In this document: positions 15,401 to 20,880 of the stretch, piece after piece
Layout of the letters: each line of letters opens with the position of its first letter
How positions within the stretch are numbered: position 1 is the stretch's first letter
Origin: Sceloporus undulatus
Lineage: Eukaryota; Chordata; Lepidosauria; Squamata; Phrynosomatidae
Direction of reading: 5' to 3'
Assembly (NCBI RefSeq): GCF_019175285.1
Contig: NC_056525.1
Coordinates: 120,983,506 to 121,047,505 of the forward strand
DNA length: 64,000 bases
Notes under the pieces: generated by a model
Seen by the model: the letters and a program-made list of their open reading frames with translations, nothing else
Database searches by the model: none
What the model was told of the DNA's origin: nothing
Made by a program: the position numbers and the translations under genes

Positions 15401-17768
15401 TAGGGCTGTTAAGAATAGGTACTCTTGGAGACATCTCATTCAGAGTCACCATAAGCTGAGGTCAATTTAAAGGCAGTTAACACACCCACACATTTTCATA
15501 ACACACATGCACACACACACATATCTACAGGAGGCAGAGCAAAACAAGTATTTAACATGTTAGAAAAAATAGTTGGAAATGGAACGACTCTCAGATTAAA
15601 AGTAAAAAACAAAAAACAAACAAACAAACAAAAAAAGACTATATAAAACCTATGCTACATAACATCACCAGAAACTATATTAATATTTTCAGATAATGTC
15701 TATCCATTATCACAGTAGAAATTAATACTTGGCTGCCAAATCCAGTTATTCTAGATCCCCGACGATATATACCATGTATCTAGACAGCAGATGTTTGGGT
15801 TCTTACCCATTTCTGTTTGGAGAGCCAGATGAGGAGGAACTGGCCCTCCCAAGGGAGCATTATCTCCCTGTGCTCCTCCTTCTGTTTCAACCACACCTCC
15901 ACTGGAAGCAACCACAGGTCCTGCCTAAGCAAGAAGAAGCATTCAATGATTTGCAATACTGCATTCCCAATCCCTTCTCCAAGCTGTAAGAAATCTCATG
16001 TAGTCTAGCTCTATTTATTTATTTATTCATTTAATAGCCTGCATTTCTCCCACTATGGGACTCAAAATAAGTCACATGTCCTGGACATTCTAGAACTACT
16101 TACTCCAAAAGCTGGGATTTCTTCACTCTTGATTTCATTCACTCGAACAAGGTAATTGAGGAAGTCTCTTGCAGCATTGGTCTGTGCATCTTTCTTGTTG
16201 GTGGAGTTGCCCATGCCAATATAGTTGAAACCTGTCACTCGAACCTGTATCAGATGGATAAATATGCCAGTAAGTTGTTTTTTGAGGATTGTTTTTTAAA
16301 AAAAGAGGAGTGTCATCACCACACTGTTTTAAATTATTTCCAATTGTCTTAAGAATTCAGAAGCACAAAGCACAGCCTGTGAGTCCTCTTGAAAGAGAGC
16401 AACGCTGTGCCTCTGACCTGCCTTTGCTGTTGATATGCTGCTGCTGGCTCCTTTATTCAGCAAGCTACAGGCAAAAACTGATTGAGCATACAAATGCTGC
16501 AGTGTGCACTAGAGCTGCACTCTCTTCAGATTCTCATCTTGCAACTCCCATGTCCATGAAGATCAGTAACGACTGCTTTCCACTGTTGTTATTTCCAGTG
16601 ATTTCAATCATGGATTACATCAGATTAAAAACTTAACCTCTATGTGAAACAATATGGAACAGCTTACACAAAATAACAAAACACCAAAAAGAACAGAACA
16701 TATAATATCCAATGTACAGTGCAACAGTTTAAATAAAAGAAAGTAGGTTAAAGGAAGAGCAGTATCAATCTTACTGCAATTTATCCTTAAACACCTGGGA
16801 TGAAAAGTTTTGTTTTTAAGATAAACTGCACTCCAGCGAGCATTGTTCAATTCAGAAATGAGTATGCATTCCACATGCATCAAGTTTTAAAAATACATGG
16901 TCCTTAAACTGCTGTAGAGGTAGTGGCAGGAGAGGCAAGGACCTCAAGAACAAGTAGGTGGCACATGCTTGTGTCTCACACCTGGCTGAAACGTGTGAAA
17001 TACCATTTACTTGTATTTTTACATATTTTTACTTAACAAAATACTCCATCTTAGGTCTCCTACAGGACTTCCTAAAGAATGAAGTAGGATGAAATATGAG
17101 TTATATAATACTGCCACAATCCATCTAAAGTAGTACATTCTTCTAACTCCATTAATTTAAATTAGATAATTAAACCTGTACTTAACACACTCTCTTAGAA
17201 ATCTATGTACACCTGAACCTGAACCTATCATATCCTGCACAAATAAAACACACAATCAAGTTCTTTTATATCCATAAACAAGCCAAATATTACTGCACTT
17301 TCTTCTTTTACATTGGTGGTTCCCAAATGCCTAGAAGTTGTTGGACTTCAACTTGCATTCAGCAAGACACAACGATCAATTCTAGTCTAGCAAAGTCTGG
17401 GTCCCCAAGATTGGGAACCACTATTTTAGGCAATATTTTCCCCCCCAAGAACATTCATGTGAATGTAGTGGAAAAATAATTAACCTGGCATAAATCCAAT
17501 CGCTATGCCCAACTAGACCACACCTATCGAGTTAGTGTTGGCCTACCATTCAGCAAGTGATTCAACAGGTTAACTCTAACTGACAATAAAAATTGATTTA
17601 GCCCTCTGAGTTATATTCAGGCAGAGTCATCACCCGATCCTCACCTCACACATAAACTTCTGTCGGTTCTTGTTGCCCACAGCTCGGATCTCGTAAACTG
17701 GGGTGACTTTCCGTTTGCCGCACCAGGCGTACAGGAAATTCTTCACGTCCCCCATGATAGGCACTGCC
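366..17768 (-). CDS. DHX9: DHX9 (ATP-dependent RNA helicase A), N-terminal 13 coding exons, gene continues off left edge
   Basis: DHX9 is a nuclear DExH-box helicase that unwinds dsRNA, DNA-RNA hybrids and R-loops and bridges CBP/p300 to RNA polymerase II. Thirteen minus-strand exons with GT-AG borders join into 521 uninterrupted codons that follow human DHX9 residues 1 to about 519. In order: dsRBD1 (exons 1-2), a variable linker (exons 3-4), dsRBD2 (exons 5-7), the tryptophan-rich minimal transactivation segment (exon 9), Walker [10 protein letters not shown] with Lys near residue 419 (exon 11), and motif II DEIH (exon 13). The remaining helicase core, HA2/OB-fold and glycine-rich RGG tail must lie left of position 1. 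The start is the ATG at 17753-17755, giving [16 protein letters not shown] as in mammals. No stop or frameshift was seen in the exons, so the gene looks functional. Identification is by recall of the human protein, not by alignment. Confidence 0.96.
449..780. other. DHX9 intron, nothing recognised
   Basis: AT-rich intronic sequence between exon 13 and the L2 element. No conserved reading frame or repeat was recognised. Confidence 0.6.
790..2030 (-). mobile_element. L2 LINE, 5'-truncated, in DHX9 intron
   Basis: Minus-strand sequence at 1450-2019 encodes the C-terminal part of an L2-type reverse transcriptase: [28 protein letters not shown], then [17 protein letters not shown], a hallmark L2 segment. 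The catalytic region reads YAAD where the family has YADD, so the copy is inactive as well as truncated. The left part is 3' UTR-like and ends in a TAATAATGATAAT tail next to a 'tatcctgctttcccccc' segment, a frequent L2 terminus in reptiles. Confidence 0.85.
2080..2221 (-). CDS. DHX9: DHX9 coding exon 12 (motif Ia-Ib)
   Basis: The exon has 142 bases. It encodes [20 protein letters not shown], then [20 protein letters not shown] and CTVG. This joins exon 11 as TQ-PRRISA, the conserved motif Ia. The acceptor is TATATAG and the donor GTGTGT. Confidence 0.96.
2400..2650 (+). mobile_element. Penelope-like element 3' end
   Basis: The segment 'ttctctgaagatgccaacca' and 'aactcttctagaacac' matches the terminal sequence found at 51140-51640, where it follows a Penelope-like coding remnant, and at 62235-62345 in inverse orientation. 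A short TATATATACCCC motif precedes it. It lies in the intron between DHX9 exons 11 and 12. Confidence 0.65.
2660..3303. other. DHX9 intron, nothing recognised
   Basis: AT-rich intron sequence with no recognised repeat or reading frame. Confidence 0.6.
3304..3495 (-). CDS. DHX9: DHX9 coding exon 11 (Walker A / motif I)
   Basis: The exon has 192 bases and 64 codons. It contains the ATP-binding P-loop [20 protein letters not shown] and motif Ia start ECSIVVTQ. The catalytic lysine falls near residue 419 (human K417). All conserved motif I residues are present. Confidence 0.97.
3496..4477. other. DHX9 intron with a mariner-type end near 3985-4060
   Basis: Mostly featureless. At about 3985-4060 'ggatgcttgaatccatgtat' and 'agaagggccgactgta' resemble one end of a Tigger/mariner-like repeat; the same type occurs more fully at 26270-26480. 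The rest is unrecognised. Confidence 0.5.
4478..4555 (-). CDS. DHX9: DHX9 coding exon 10
   Basis: A 78-base exon encodes [20 protein letters not shown] and DQGLQK. It matches the human ATPEQISMDLKNELMYQLEQ segment that leads into the helicase core. Acceptor TTTCAAG, donor GTAAGT. Confidence 0.94.
4711..4872 (-). CDS. DHX9: DHX9 coding exon 9 (minimal transactivation domain)
   Basis: The exon has 162 bases and 54 codons. It carries [18 protein letters not shown]-type sequence (here [20 protein letters not shown]) with the three tryptophans known in human DHX9 to recruit RNA polymerase II. It starts [15 protein letters not shown] and ends GPLAY at a GTAGGT donor. Confidence 0.96.
4965..5054 (-). 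CDS. DHX9: DHX9 coding exon 8
   Basis: A 90-base, 30-codon exon encodes [20 protein letters not shown] and ends [10 protein letters not shown]. It corresponds to human VNLSQDLEHQLQNIIQELNLEILPP. Clean CCACAG acceptor and GTGAGT donor. Confidence 0.93.
5165..5424 (+). mobile_element. CR1 LINE 3' end
   Basis: The plus strand encodes [20 protein letters not shown] then [13 protein letters not shown], the end of a CR1 ORF2. It is followed by the characteristic 3' UTR 'ggtctcttccaactctatga' with the terminal octamer-like repeat ATTCTATGA. It is 5'-truncated, as most CR1 copies are, and lies in the DHX9 intron between exons 7 and 8. Confidence 0.88.
5425..6092. other. DHX9 intron, low-complexity only
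   Basis: AT-rich sequence with a G-run (GGGGGGGGGG near 5906). No gene or repeat family recognised. Confidence 0.55.
6094..6230. mobile_element. Palindromic hAT-like MITE
   Basis: The termini CAGTGATTCCCAAACTCTGG and its imperfect complement (...ttgggaatcactg) bracket two long arms ('gttttggacttcagttccc' and 'ggctgaggcttctggaaggt'). The unit folds into one hairpin. It is a widespread amniote fold-back MITE type. It sits in the intron just 5' of DHX9 exon 8. Confidence 0.75.
6335..6471 (-). CDS. DHX9: DHX9 coding exon 7 (dsRBD2 C-terminal helix)
   Basis: The exon has 137 bases and encodes [20 protein letters not shown] followed by [20 protein letters not shown]. It supplies the conserved SNKKLAA dsRNA-binding loop of dsRBD2. 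The acceptor is TTTCAG and the donor GTGAGT. Confidence 0.96.
6846..6912. mobile_element. hAT-type DNA transposon remnant
   Basis: 'gggtggacaaagtgtgccct' with a following 'gtggcctacaggcccaccca' resembles the end of hAT-group elements that begin with a CAGGGGTGGGCAAAGT-like TIR. The other end was not located, so the right boundary is uncertain. Confidence 0.45.
7372..7606 (-). mobile_element. tRNA-derived SINE (common lizard family) in antisense
   Basis: Read on the minus strand, the 5' end resembles a tRNA: 'gtagtggtttaagagttgga' (A box region) and 'accagggtttgaatcccagc' (B box region). The body carries 'gaccttgggcaagtca' and the 3' tail 'gaaaaccccatgataggttt', ending in a short GTT/CAA repeat. 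It lies in the intron between DHX9 exons 6 and 7. Its tail is shared with the 5S-headed SINE at 18548-18990. Confidence 0.8.
7620..8295. other. DHX9 intron, nothing recognised
   Basis: It contains a short (AAAT)n-like stretch at about 7705-7727 and otherwise no recognisable feature. Confidence 0.5.
8298..8505. mobile_element. Fold-back MITE, 'CTGCAGAAATAATCC' family, copy 1
   Basis: The ends are inverted copies of each other: 'ctgcactgcagaaacaatcc' at left and 'ggattatttctgcagtgcgg' at right. The internal arms ('ctcaatggtatggaattcta' and 'caagaattccactgcactga') are also complementary, so the whole element is a hairpin of about 205 bp. Other copies in this window are near 19.1, 20.3, 30.2, 49.3, 57.5 and 58.0 kb. 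It lies in a DHX9 intron. Confidence 0.85.
8731..8777 (-). CDS. DHX9: DHX9 coding exon 6 (dsRBD2 microexon, 47 bp)
   Basis: A 47-base exon encodes [16 protein letters not shown], matching human [16 protein letters not shown], the third beta strand of dsRBD2. The acceptor is TATTGCAG and the donor GTAAGT. Split codons match the exons on both sides, which confirms such a short exon. Confidence 0.95.
8778..10798. other. DHX9 intron 5 (right of exon 6), nothing recognised
   Basis: AT-rich intron sequence. A C-run of about 12 bases lies at 10380. No coding potential or known repeat was recognised. Confidence 0.5.
10800..11023. mobile_element. Fold-back MITE, 'GGAGGTATGCTGTTTAAAT' family, copy 1
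   Basis: The left arm 'gggcccgaacagacaggcca' and right arm 'gccctgtctgtttgggcccg' are complementary, and so are 'tttggaggtatgctgtttaa' and 'acgcatacctccaaaatgat'. The element is a near-perfect hairpin of about 220 bp. Related copies occur at 22705-22925 and 44068-44261. It lies in DHX9 intron 5. Confidence 0.85.
11024..13310. other. DHX9 intron 5, low-complexity runs only
   Basis: No gene or known repeat recognised. It holds a G-run block (about 12920-12939, two G tracts separated by one C) that could form a G-quadruplex, a C-run at about 13117-13128, and a short CA run near 12300. Confidence 0.5.
13312..13364. repeat. Microsatellite (TTTC)n-(ATTC)n
   Basis: About eight TTTC/TTCT units pass directly into about five ATTC units. 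It is a compound tetranucleotide repeat in DHX9 intron 5. Confidence 0.92.
13452..13705. mobile_element. Tc1/mariner-type MITE with TA target duplication
   Basis: The termini CAGTGGTACCCCGGGATACG and ...cgtaacccgaggcaccactg are inverted repeats. They are flanked on both sides by TA (13450-13451 and 13706-13707), the mariner target site. The interior is unusually CpG-rich (GCGGCCGC, TTTTTCGGG, GGCGCTTTT) compared with the AT-rich intron and contains repeated 'gggttacga' words. No transposase is encoded. Confidence 0.88.
13977..14125 (-). CDS. DHX9: DHX9 coding exon 5 (dsRBD2 start)
   Basis: The exon has 149 bases. It encodes [20 protein letters not shown], then the first helix and beta strands of dsRBD2 ending in [10 protein letters not shown]. 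An acceptor ending CACTAG and a GTTTGC donor border it. The next intron, about 5.2 kb, is the longest DHX9 intron seen here. Confidence 0.95.
14635..14747 (-). CDS. DHX9: DHX9 coding exon 4 (linker, [16 protein letters not shown])
   Basis: The exon has 113 bases and completes a codon split with the previous exon. It encodes a Gly/Ser stretch then [20 protein letters not shown], nearly identical to the mammalian segment just before dsRBD2. The donor is GTAAGG. Confidence 0.95.
14748..15806. other. DHX9 intron with BovB/RTE-like LINE tail
   Basis: The intron between exons 3 and 4 holds the LINE fragment listed at 15195-15470, a CA-rich patch near 15500 and an (ACAAA)n stretch near 15615. Nothing else was recognised. 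Confidence 0.55.
15195..15470 (+). mobile_element. BovB/RTE-like LINE, ORF2 C-terminal end
   Basis: The plus strand encodes [20 protein letters not shown] then [17 protein letters not shown]. This matches the conserved RTE C-terminus ([33 protein letters not shown]). It is 5'-truncated and decayed. A second copy in the opposite orientation lies at 45735-46150. Confidence 0.75.
15807..15924 (-). CDS. DHX9: DHX9 coding exon 3 (inter-dsRBD linker)
   Basis: The exon has 118 bases with a TTGCTTAG acceptor and a GTAAGA donor. It reads through Gly-, Val- and Ala-rich sequence into [10 protein letters not shown], which matches the human linker GGPLPPHLAL. The first half ([17 protein letters not shown]) has little in common with mammalian DHX9, as expected for a disordered linker. 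Confidence 0.9.
16104..16244 (-). CDS. DHX9: DHX9 coding exon 2 (dsRBD1 second half)
   Basis: The exon has 141 bases and 47 codons in phase 0. It contains the [19 protein letters not shown] segment with the KKDAQ-type lysines that contact the dsRNA backbone in dsRBDs. It ends in [10 protein letters not shown] at a GTAAGT donor. Confidence 0.95.
16245..17314. other. DHX9 intron 1, nothing recognised
   Basis: Intron between coding exons 1 and 2. No conserved reading frame; only unremarkable AT-rich sequence. Confidence 0.5.
17315..17422. mobile_element. hAT-like fold-back MITE, short copy
   Basis: 'gtggttcccaaatgcctaga' at left is complementary to 'aagattgggaaccact' at right, with 'gttgttggacttcaactt' inside. 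Same type as the element at 6094-6230 but internally shortened. It lies in DHX9 intron 1. Confidence 0.6.
17645..17768 (-). CDS. DHX9: DHX9 coding exon 1 (start codon, dsRBD1 first half)
   Basis: The acceptor is CTTACAG at the right border, followed by 13 bases of 5' leader and ATG at 17753-17755. It encodes 37 residues, [20 protein letters not shown] onward to KFMCE, and ends at a GTGAGG donor. This is the first alpha helix and first beta strand of dsRBD1. An upstream splice acceptor means at least one non-coding exon lies further right, probably in the CpG-rich block near 20 kb. Confidence 0.96.
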
Positions 17769-18545
17769 CTGTAAGGAAAATTAAAGACTTAAAATCCTGA
17801 GCATTTTTTTTTTGTCTAGAAACATGCTTCCCTGCTAGTTATGAAGTTCTCCTCACTGTACCTCACCAAACCAACAGAGCAAGAGAAATCCAGGACTTCT
17901 CTGCTGCTGTAAACATGCATCAGGTGGTCTCTCTGGCACTCTTTCACACCCACCCAAAGTAGAAGATAAGCATTAACATGCTTGCAGGGTCAAGTCTATG
18001 TTTGAGAAATTTAACTCCAGTTTTTAAATATTCAAAAGTATGTCCTACCATATAAGGATGGGAATGGCTCTGGGGAAGGGGAGCACTGAGGTGGTATATT
18101 AAAGATATTTAGATATAATGTATTAGAATGTAAGAATATATATATGCATATAGAAAAAGGTTATGTATGATATAATTTTAAGAATATTAAATAAAATTTA
18201 AAAAAAATGTTCTACCAACATAAATGCACTCTGCAGTTATTTTCCCCACAGTGCTGGGTGATACTGTGATTCAGAGAGGTTACTGGCTTCTAATAAACCC
18301 ACAGTGTAATTGCAGTTTGTTCTACTACAATGGTGGGTGGTAATACAGCTAAGAGAAAGTAACTACTGTACTTTGGAAGGAATACATGATAGAGGACCAG
18401 AAAACTGGGGTCCTCCAAATAGTGAGGAACTGCGTCTCCTAAAATCTATGAAAAGGCCAAGTTTGGTGAAGCTAATGGGAATTGAGAGCCCAACTGCTCA
18501 CTGTTCTAATACATGATAATTACTCTTGTTTTACACAGTACTTAA
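17769..18545. other. DHX9 5' intron, nothing recognised
   Basis: Sequence upstream of the start-codon exon, presumably the first DHX9 intron. No repeat or coding segment was recognised apart from an A/T-rich patch at 18120-18210. Confidence 0.5.
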
Positions 18546-18547
18546 AT

Positions 18548-18990
18548 ACCCTTAAGGTACCAGATCCCATCTAATCTTGGAAGTTAAACAGTGTCAGCCC
18601 TGGGTAGAACTTCTGGTAATAATAATAGTAATAATGAAATTTATTTTTATCCCACCCCCTGTGCAACGCAATCGGGGCGGCTTACAGCATTAAAAACATA
18701 CATTTATTAATATTATTCAGTCAAAATCCCCGGAAAGAAATTAAATTAAATTCCCTGGAAATTAGCAACACTAGCCAGAAGAGATCCGTCTTTAAGGTGG
18801 TAGTATGAAGGATCTCAACTGGTAGGCTGGTGATGGGAGATCACCAATGAATATCAGATGCTGTAGGCTATATTTCATAGGAAGGAACTGGCAAAACCAC
18901 CTCTATAAAAAGGCCAAGGTATTCCTTGCCTAAGAAAACCCTACGAAATTCACAGGGTTGCCATACATTGATAAGACGACTTGAAGGCAT
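18548..18990 (+). mobile_element. 5S rRNA-derived SINE, interrupted by an L2 fragment
   Basis: The head reads 'accagatcccatctaatctt' then 'ggaagttaaacagtgtcagc', a diverged copy of 5S rRNA (cf. ...CGATCTCGTCTGATCTCGGAAGCTAAGCAGGGTCGG). After an insertion the 5S part resumes as 'gtgatgggagatcaccaatg' and 'cagatgctgtaggct', matching the 5S 3' end. The following body and tail ('aaaaccctacgaaattcaca', 'gacgacttgaaggcatgtac') match the tail of the tRNA-headed SINE at 7372-7606. It is a Pol III-type SINE with an internal-promoter origin, now dead. It lies in the DHX9 5' intron. Confidence 0.85.
18619..18818 (-). mobile_element. L2 3' end inserted into the 5S SINE
   Basis: A TAATAATAGTAATAAT tail and 'cggggcggcttacagcatta' identify an antisense L2 3' terminus. 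CTGGTA flanks it on both sides (18613-18618 and 18819-18824), a plausible target-site duplication. It splits the 5S homology in two, so it is younger than the SINE. Confidence 0.7.
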
Positions 18991-19117
18991 GTACAAGCAC
19001 ACCTTAAAACCATGGAATGGGGTTCATTACCAACCATGAGGCCAAGTTCTGATCCTTTCAGTTGGTGGCTACTGTAAGTGCAGAGCCAGCGTGGCAAGAA
19101 TTTGAGTGTTGGACTGT

Positions 19118-19216
19118 GGTTGTATCTGCACTGCAGAAATAATCCAAATTGACACCGCTTTAACTGCCATGGCTCAATGTTATGGAATCCTAGGACTTGT
19201 AGTTCGTTGCGGCACC
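19118..19216. mobile_element. Fold-back MITE, 'CTGCAGAAATAATCC' family, half copy
   Basis: Only the left arm is present: 'ctgcactgcagaaataatcc', 'accgctttaactgccatggc', up to 'gtagttcgttgcggcaccgg'. It then joins L2 sequence. Confidence 0.75.
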
Positions 19217-19224
19217 GGTGAAAA

Positions 19225-19556
19225 GGCAGGCCTAACGCCATCAGGCCTTTGAAAAGTGATCAGAAAACCCAGCTGGTTAAAAGACCTGCTGCCAGGCTGC
19301 TAACAGGGGCAGGTTACAGAGACCATAAAAGGCTCCTGTTGTAACAGCTTCATTGGCTCCCAGTTTGCTTCCAGGCACAATCCAAGGTGCTGTTTATTAC
19401 CTATAAAGTCCTACATGGCTCAGGTCCATACTATTTGGCAGACCGTATCTCCTGGTATGAATCAGCCCAGACTCTGAGATCCTCTCTCCGTCTCAATACA
19501 GTACCACCACAAACAAGGTTATGAGAGAGGGCTTTCTTGGTGGCTGCCCCTAGACC
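19225..19556 (+). mobile_element. L2 LINE ORF fragment
   Basis: The plus strand encodes a decayed L2 C-terminus: the 'LHWLPV' word (from 'cagcttcattggctcccagt'), then YKVLHGSGPYYLADRISWYE and LRSSLRLN. L2 copies in reptiles carry LHWLPV and 'YLxxRL' motifs. It is truncated at both ends. Confidence 0.75.
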
Positions 19557-19625
19557 AGGGGTCCTCAAACTCCGGCCCTCCAGGTGTTTGGACTCCATCT
19601 CCCAGCAGCCTCAGCCAGTCACTGC
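19557..19625. mobile_element. hAT-type TIR remnant
   Basis: 'caggggtcctcaaactccgg' then 'ccctccaggtgtttggactc' is the start of a common vertebrate hAT-type repeat. The rest was not traced. Confidence 0.5.
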
Positions 19626-19729
19626 ACACATGCAAATTTCCTTCCTACCTTAGGATTCTACAGTCAATCTGAATAGACTTCCAGAGCCCCGCAAAGGCTC
19701 CTCCTCCTTCTTTGTCCCTCAGCCAATCA

Positions 19730-20250
19730 CCACCCATATGCAAATTTCCTTCCTACCTCAGGATTCCACAGCGCGCAGTAGGGCTCTTGGTGGGGGGAGG
19801 CTAAGGAAAGGGGAGGAATGTCAGGCGTCTGTTGCCTCAATCAATGGATCCTGCGCATGCGCATTAGCCCCACGCTGGAAGCAGCCCTTTAAGCGCATGC
19901 GCACTTCCTCCCCGGCTCCTCTCCTTCCCCCCTTCCCTCTGAAAGGCCAGAGCATCAACATATGCACACATATATCCATATATATATTTAAAATCCTAGT
20001 AAATGGCACCTGGTCCCGGCGGGGAGAGGCTCTGCTTCCACCAGAAGCCGGTTTTGGAGCCTCTCTAGCGGTCCTCCTCCGGCCGCCGACGCCGCTCTCC
20101 GCACACAGGAACAAAATGGCGGCGGCAGCGGCGGGGAGAGGGTTCGCGCATGCGCAAACCGAGGCAGCCTGTCTCAGGGGGTCCGCCTGGCGTTAAACGG
20201 GAAAGCGCGCCTCCTGTGGAAGGAAGCGGAATTGCAGCATGTGCGGCGAT
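19730..20250 (-). promoter_or_regulatory. DHX9: DHX9 CpG-rich promoter / probable non-coding exon 1 with three NRF1-type sites
   Basis: This block has far higher CpG and GC content than its surroundings. It contains three TGCGCATGCGCA-type palindromes (19852-19863, 19893-19903, 20145-20156), matching the consensus of nuclear respiratory factor NRF1, a regulator of housekeeping promoters. A YY1-like AAAATGGCGGC lies at 20113-20123 and an ETS-like CACTTCCT at 19903-19910. It is about 2 kb upstream of the splice acceptor of the start-codon exon. I infer that it holds the DHX9 transcription start and leader exon; the exact start and the leader donor were not fixed. A plus-strand divergent transcript from the same island is possible but has no recognised gene. 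Confidence 0.75.
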
Positions 20251-20274
20251 AAAGAGAGAGAGAGGAGCTGCTGC

Positions 20275-20455
20275 TGCTGCATCTGTACTGCAGAAATAAT
20301 CTGTTATGACACCGCTTTAACTGCCGCATGGCTTTCCTTTTTATTTTATTGTTTTATTATTTTATTTTTCTATTTAGAATTTTTTATTGCACGGAGCAAT
20401 AGCAATTAAACTGGTGTCATAGCAGATTATTTCTGCAGTGCAGCTGCAGCCTTGG
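20275..20455. mobile_element. Fold-back MITE, 'CTGCAGAAATAATCC' family, diverged copy at island edge
   Basis: 'gcatctgtactgcagaaata' and 'gattatttctgcagtgcagc' are inverted ends. The centre is replaced by an ATTTTATT-rich loop. It abuts the upstream edge of the DHX9 CpG-rich block. Confidence 0.75.
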
Positions 20456-20631
20456 GTTGAATCTATTCACCTGCGCTGTGGTTACAATGCATTCAGACTG
20501 CATTTTAATGGTTTGTGCACATTAACCAGTGCCCTTTCGTTGTAATAGATTCAGCATCTTCTGAGGCAGCAAATACTAAAATATTACCCCAAATGAGATT
20601 GCCAAGCATATCCCCTGGAGAGAGTAGTCAC

Positions 20632-20707
20632 CAGCATTATATATACATATACATATATATACACACACAGACCATGGTTTTCAATGCAGCAATAGTAGCA
20701 TTATATA

Positions 20708-20741
<34 letters not shown>

Positions 20742-20880
20742 CACAGAGAGAGAGAGACCATTGTTTTCAGTGCAGCTGTAGTAGCATTATGTGTGTATAC
20801 AGAGAGAGAGACCATTGTTTTCAATACAGCAGTAGTAGTCAGCATTATATATATATATATAGTATAAAATATAAACCCAT
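20632..20880. repeat. Compound TA/TG/GA microsatellite, duplicated units
   Basis: (TA)n, (TG)n, (TA)n and (GA)n blocks alternate with three copies of a short unit 'accattgttttcagtgcagc', 'accattgttttcaatacagc' and 'accatggttttcaatgcagc', each followed by 'agtagcatta'-like words. It is a minisatellite of about 75-90 bp units containing microsatellites. Confidence 0.8.

Noticed and set aside
15729-16008. Plus-strand open frames at DHX9 exon 3
   Set aside because: They are antisense shadows of the DHX9 coding exon.
18548-18870. 5S rRNA gene
   Set aside because: The match is diverged, split by an insertion and followed by a SINE tail, so it is a retroposed SINE head rather than a functional 5S gene.
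19738-20196. 152-codon plus-strand open frame in the CpG-rich block
   Set aside because: GC-rich DNA favours chance open frames; the composition is arginine/alanine/proline-rich with no recognisable domain.
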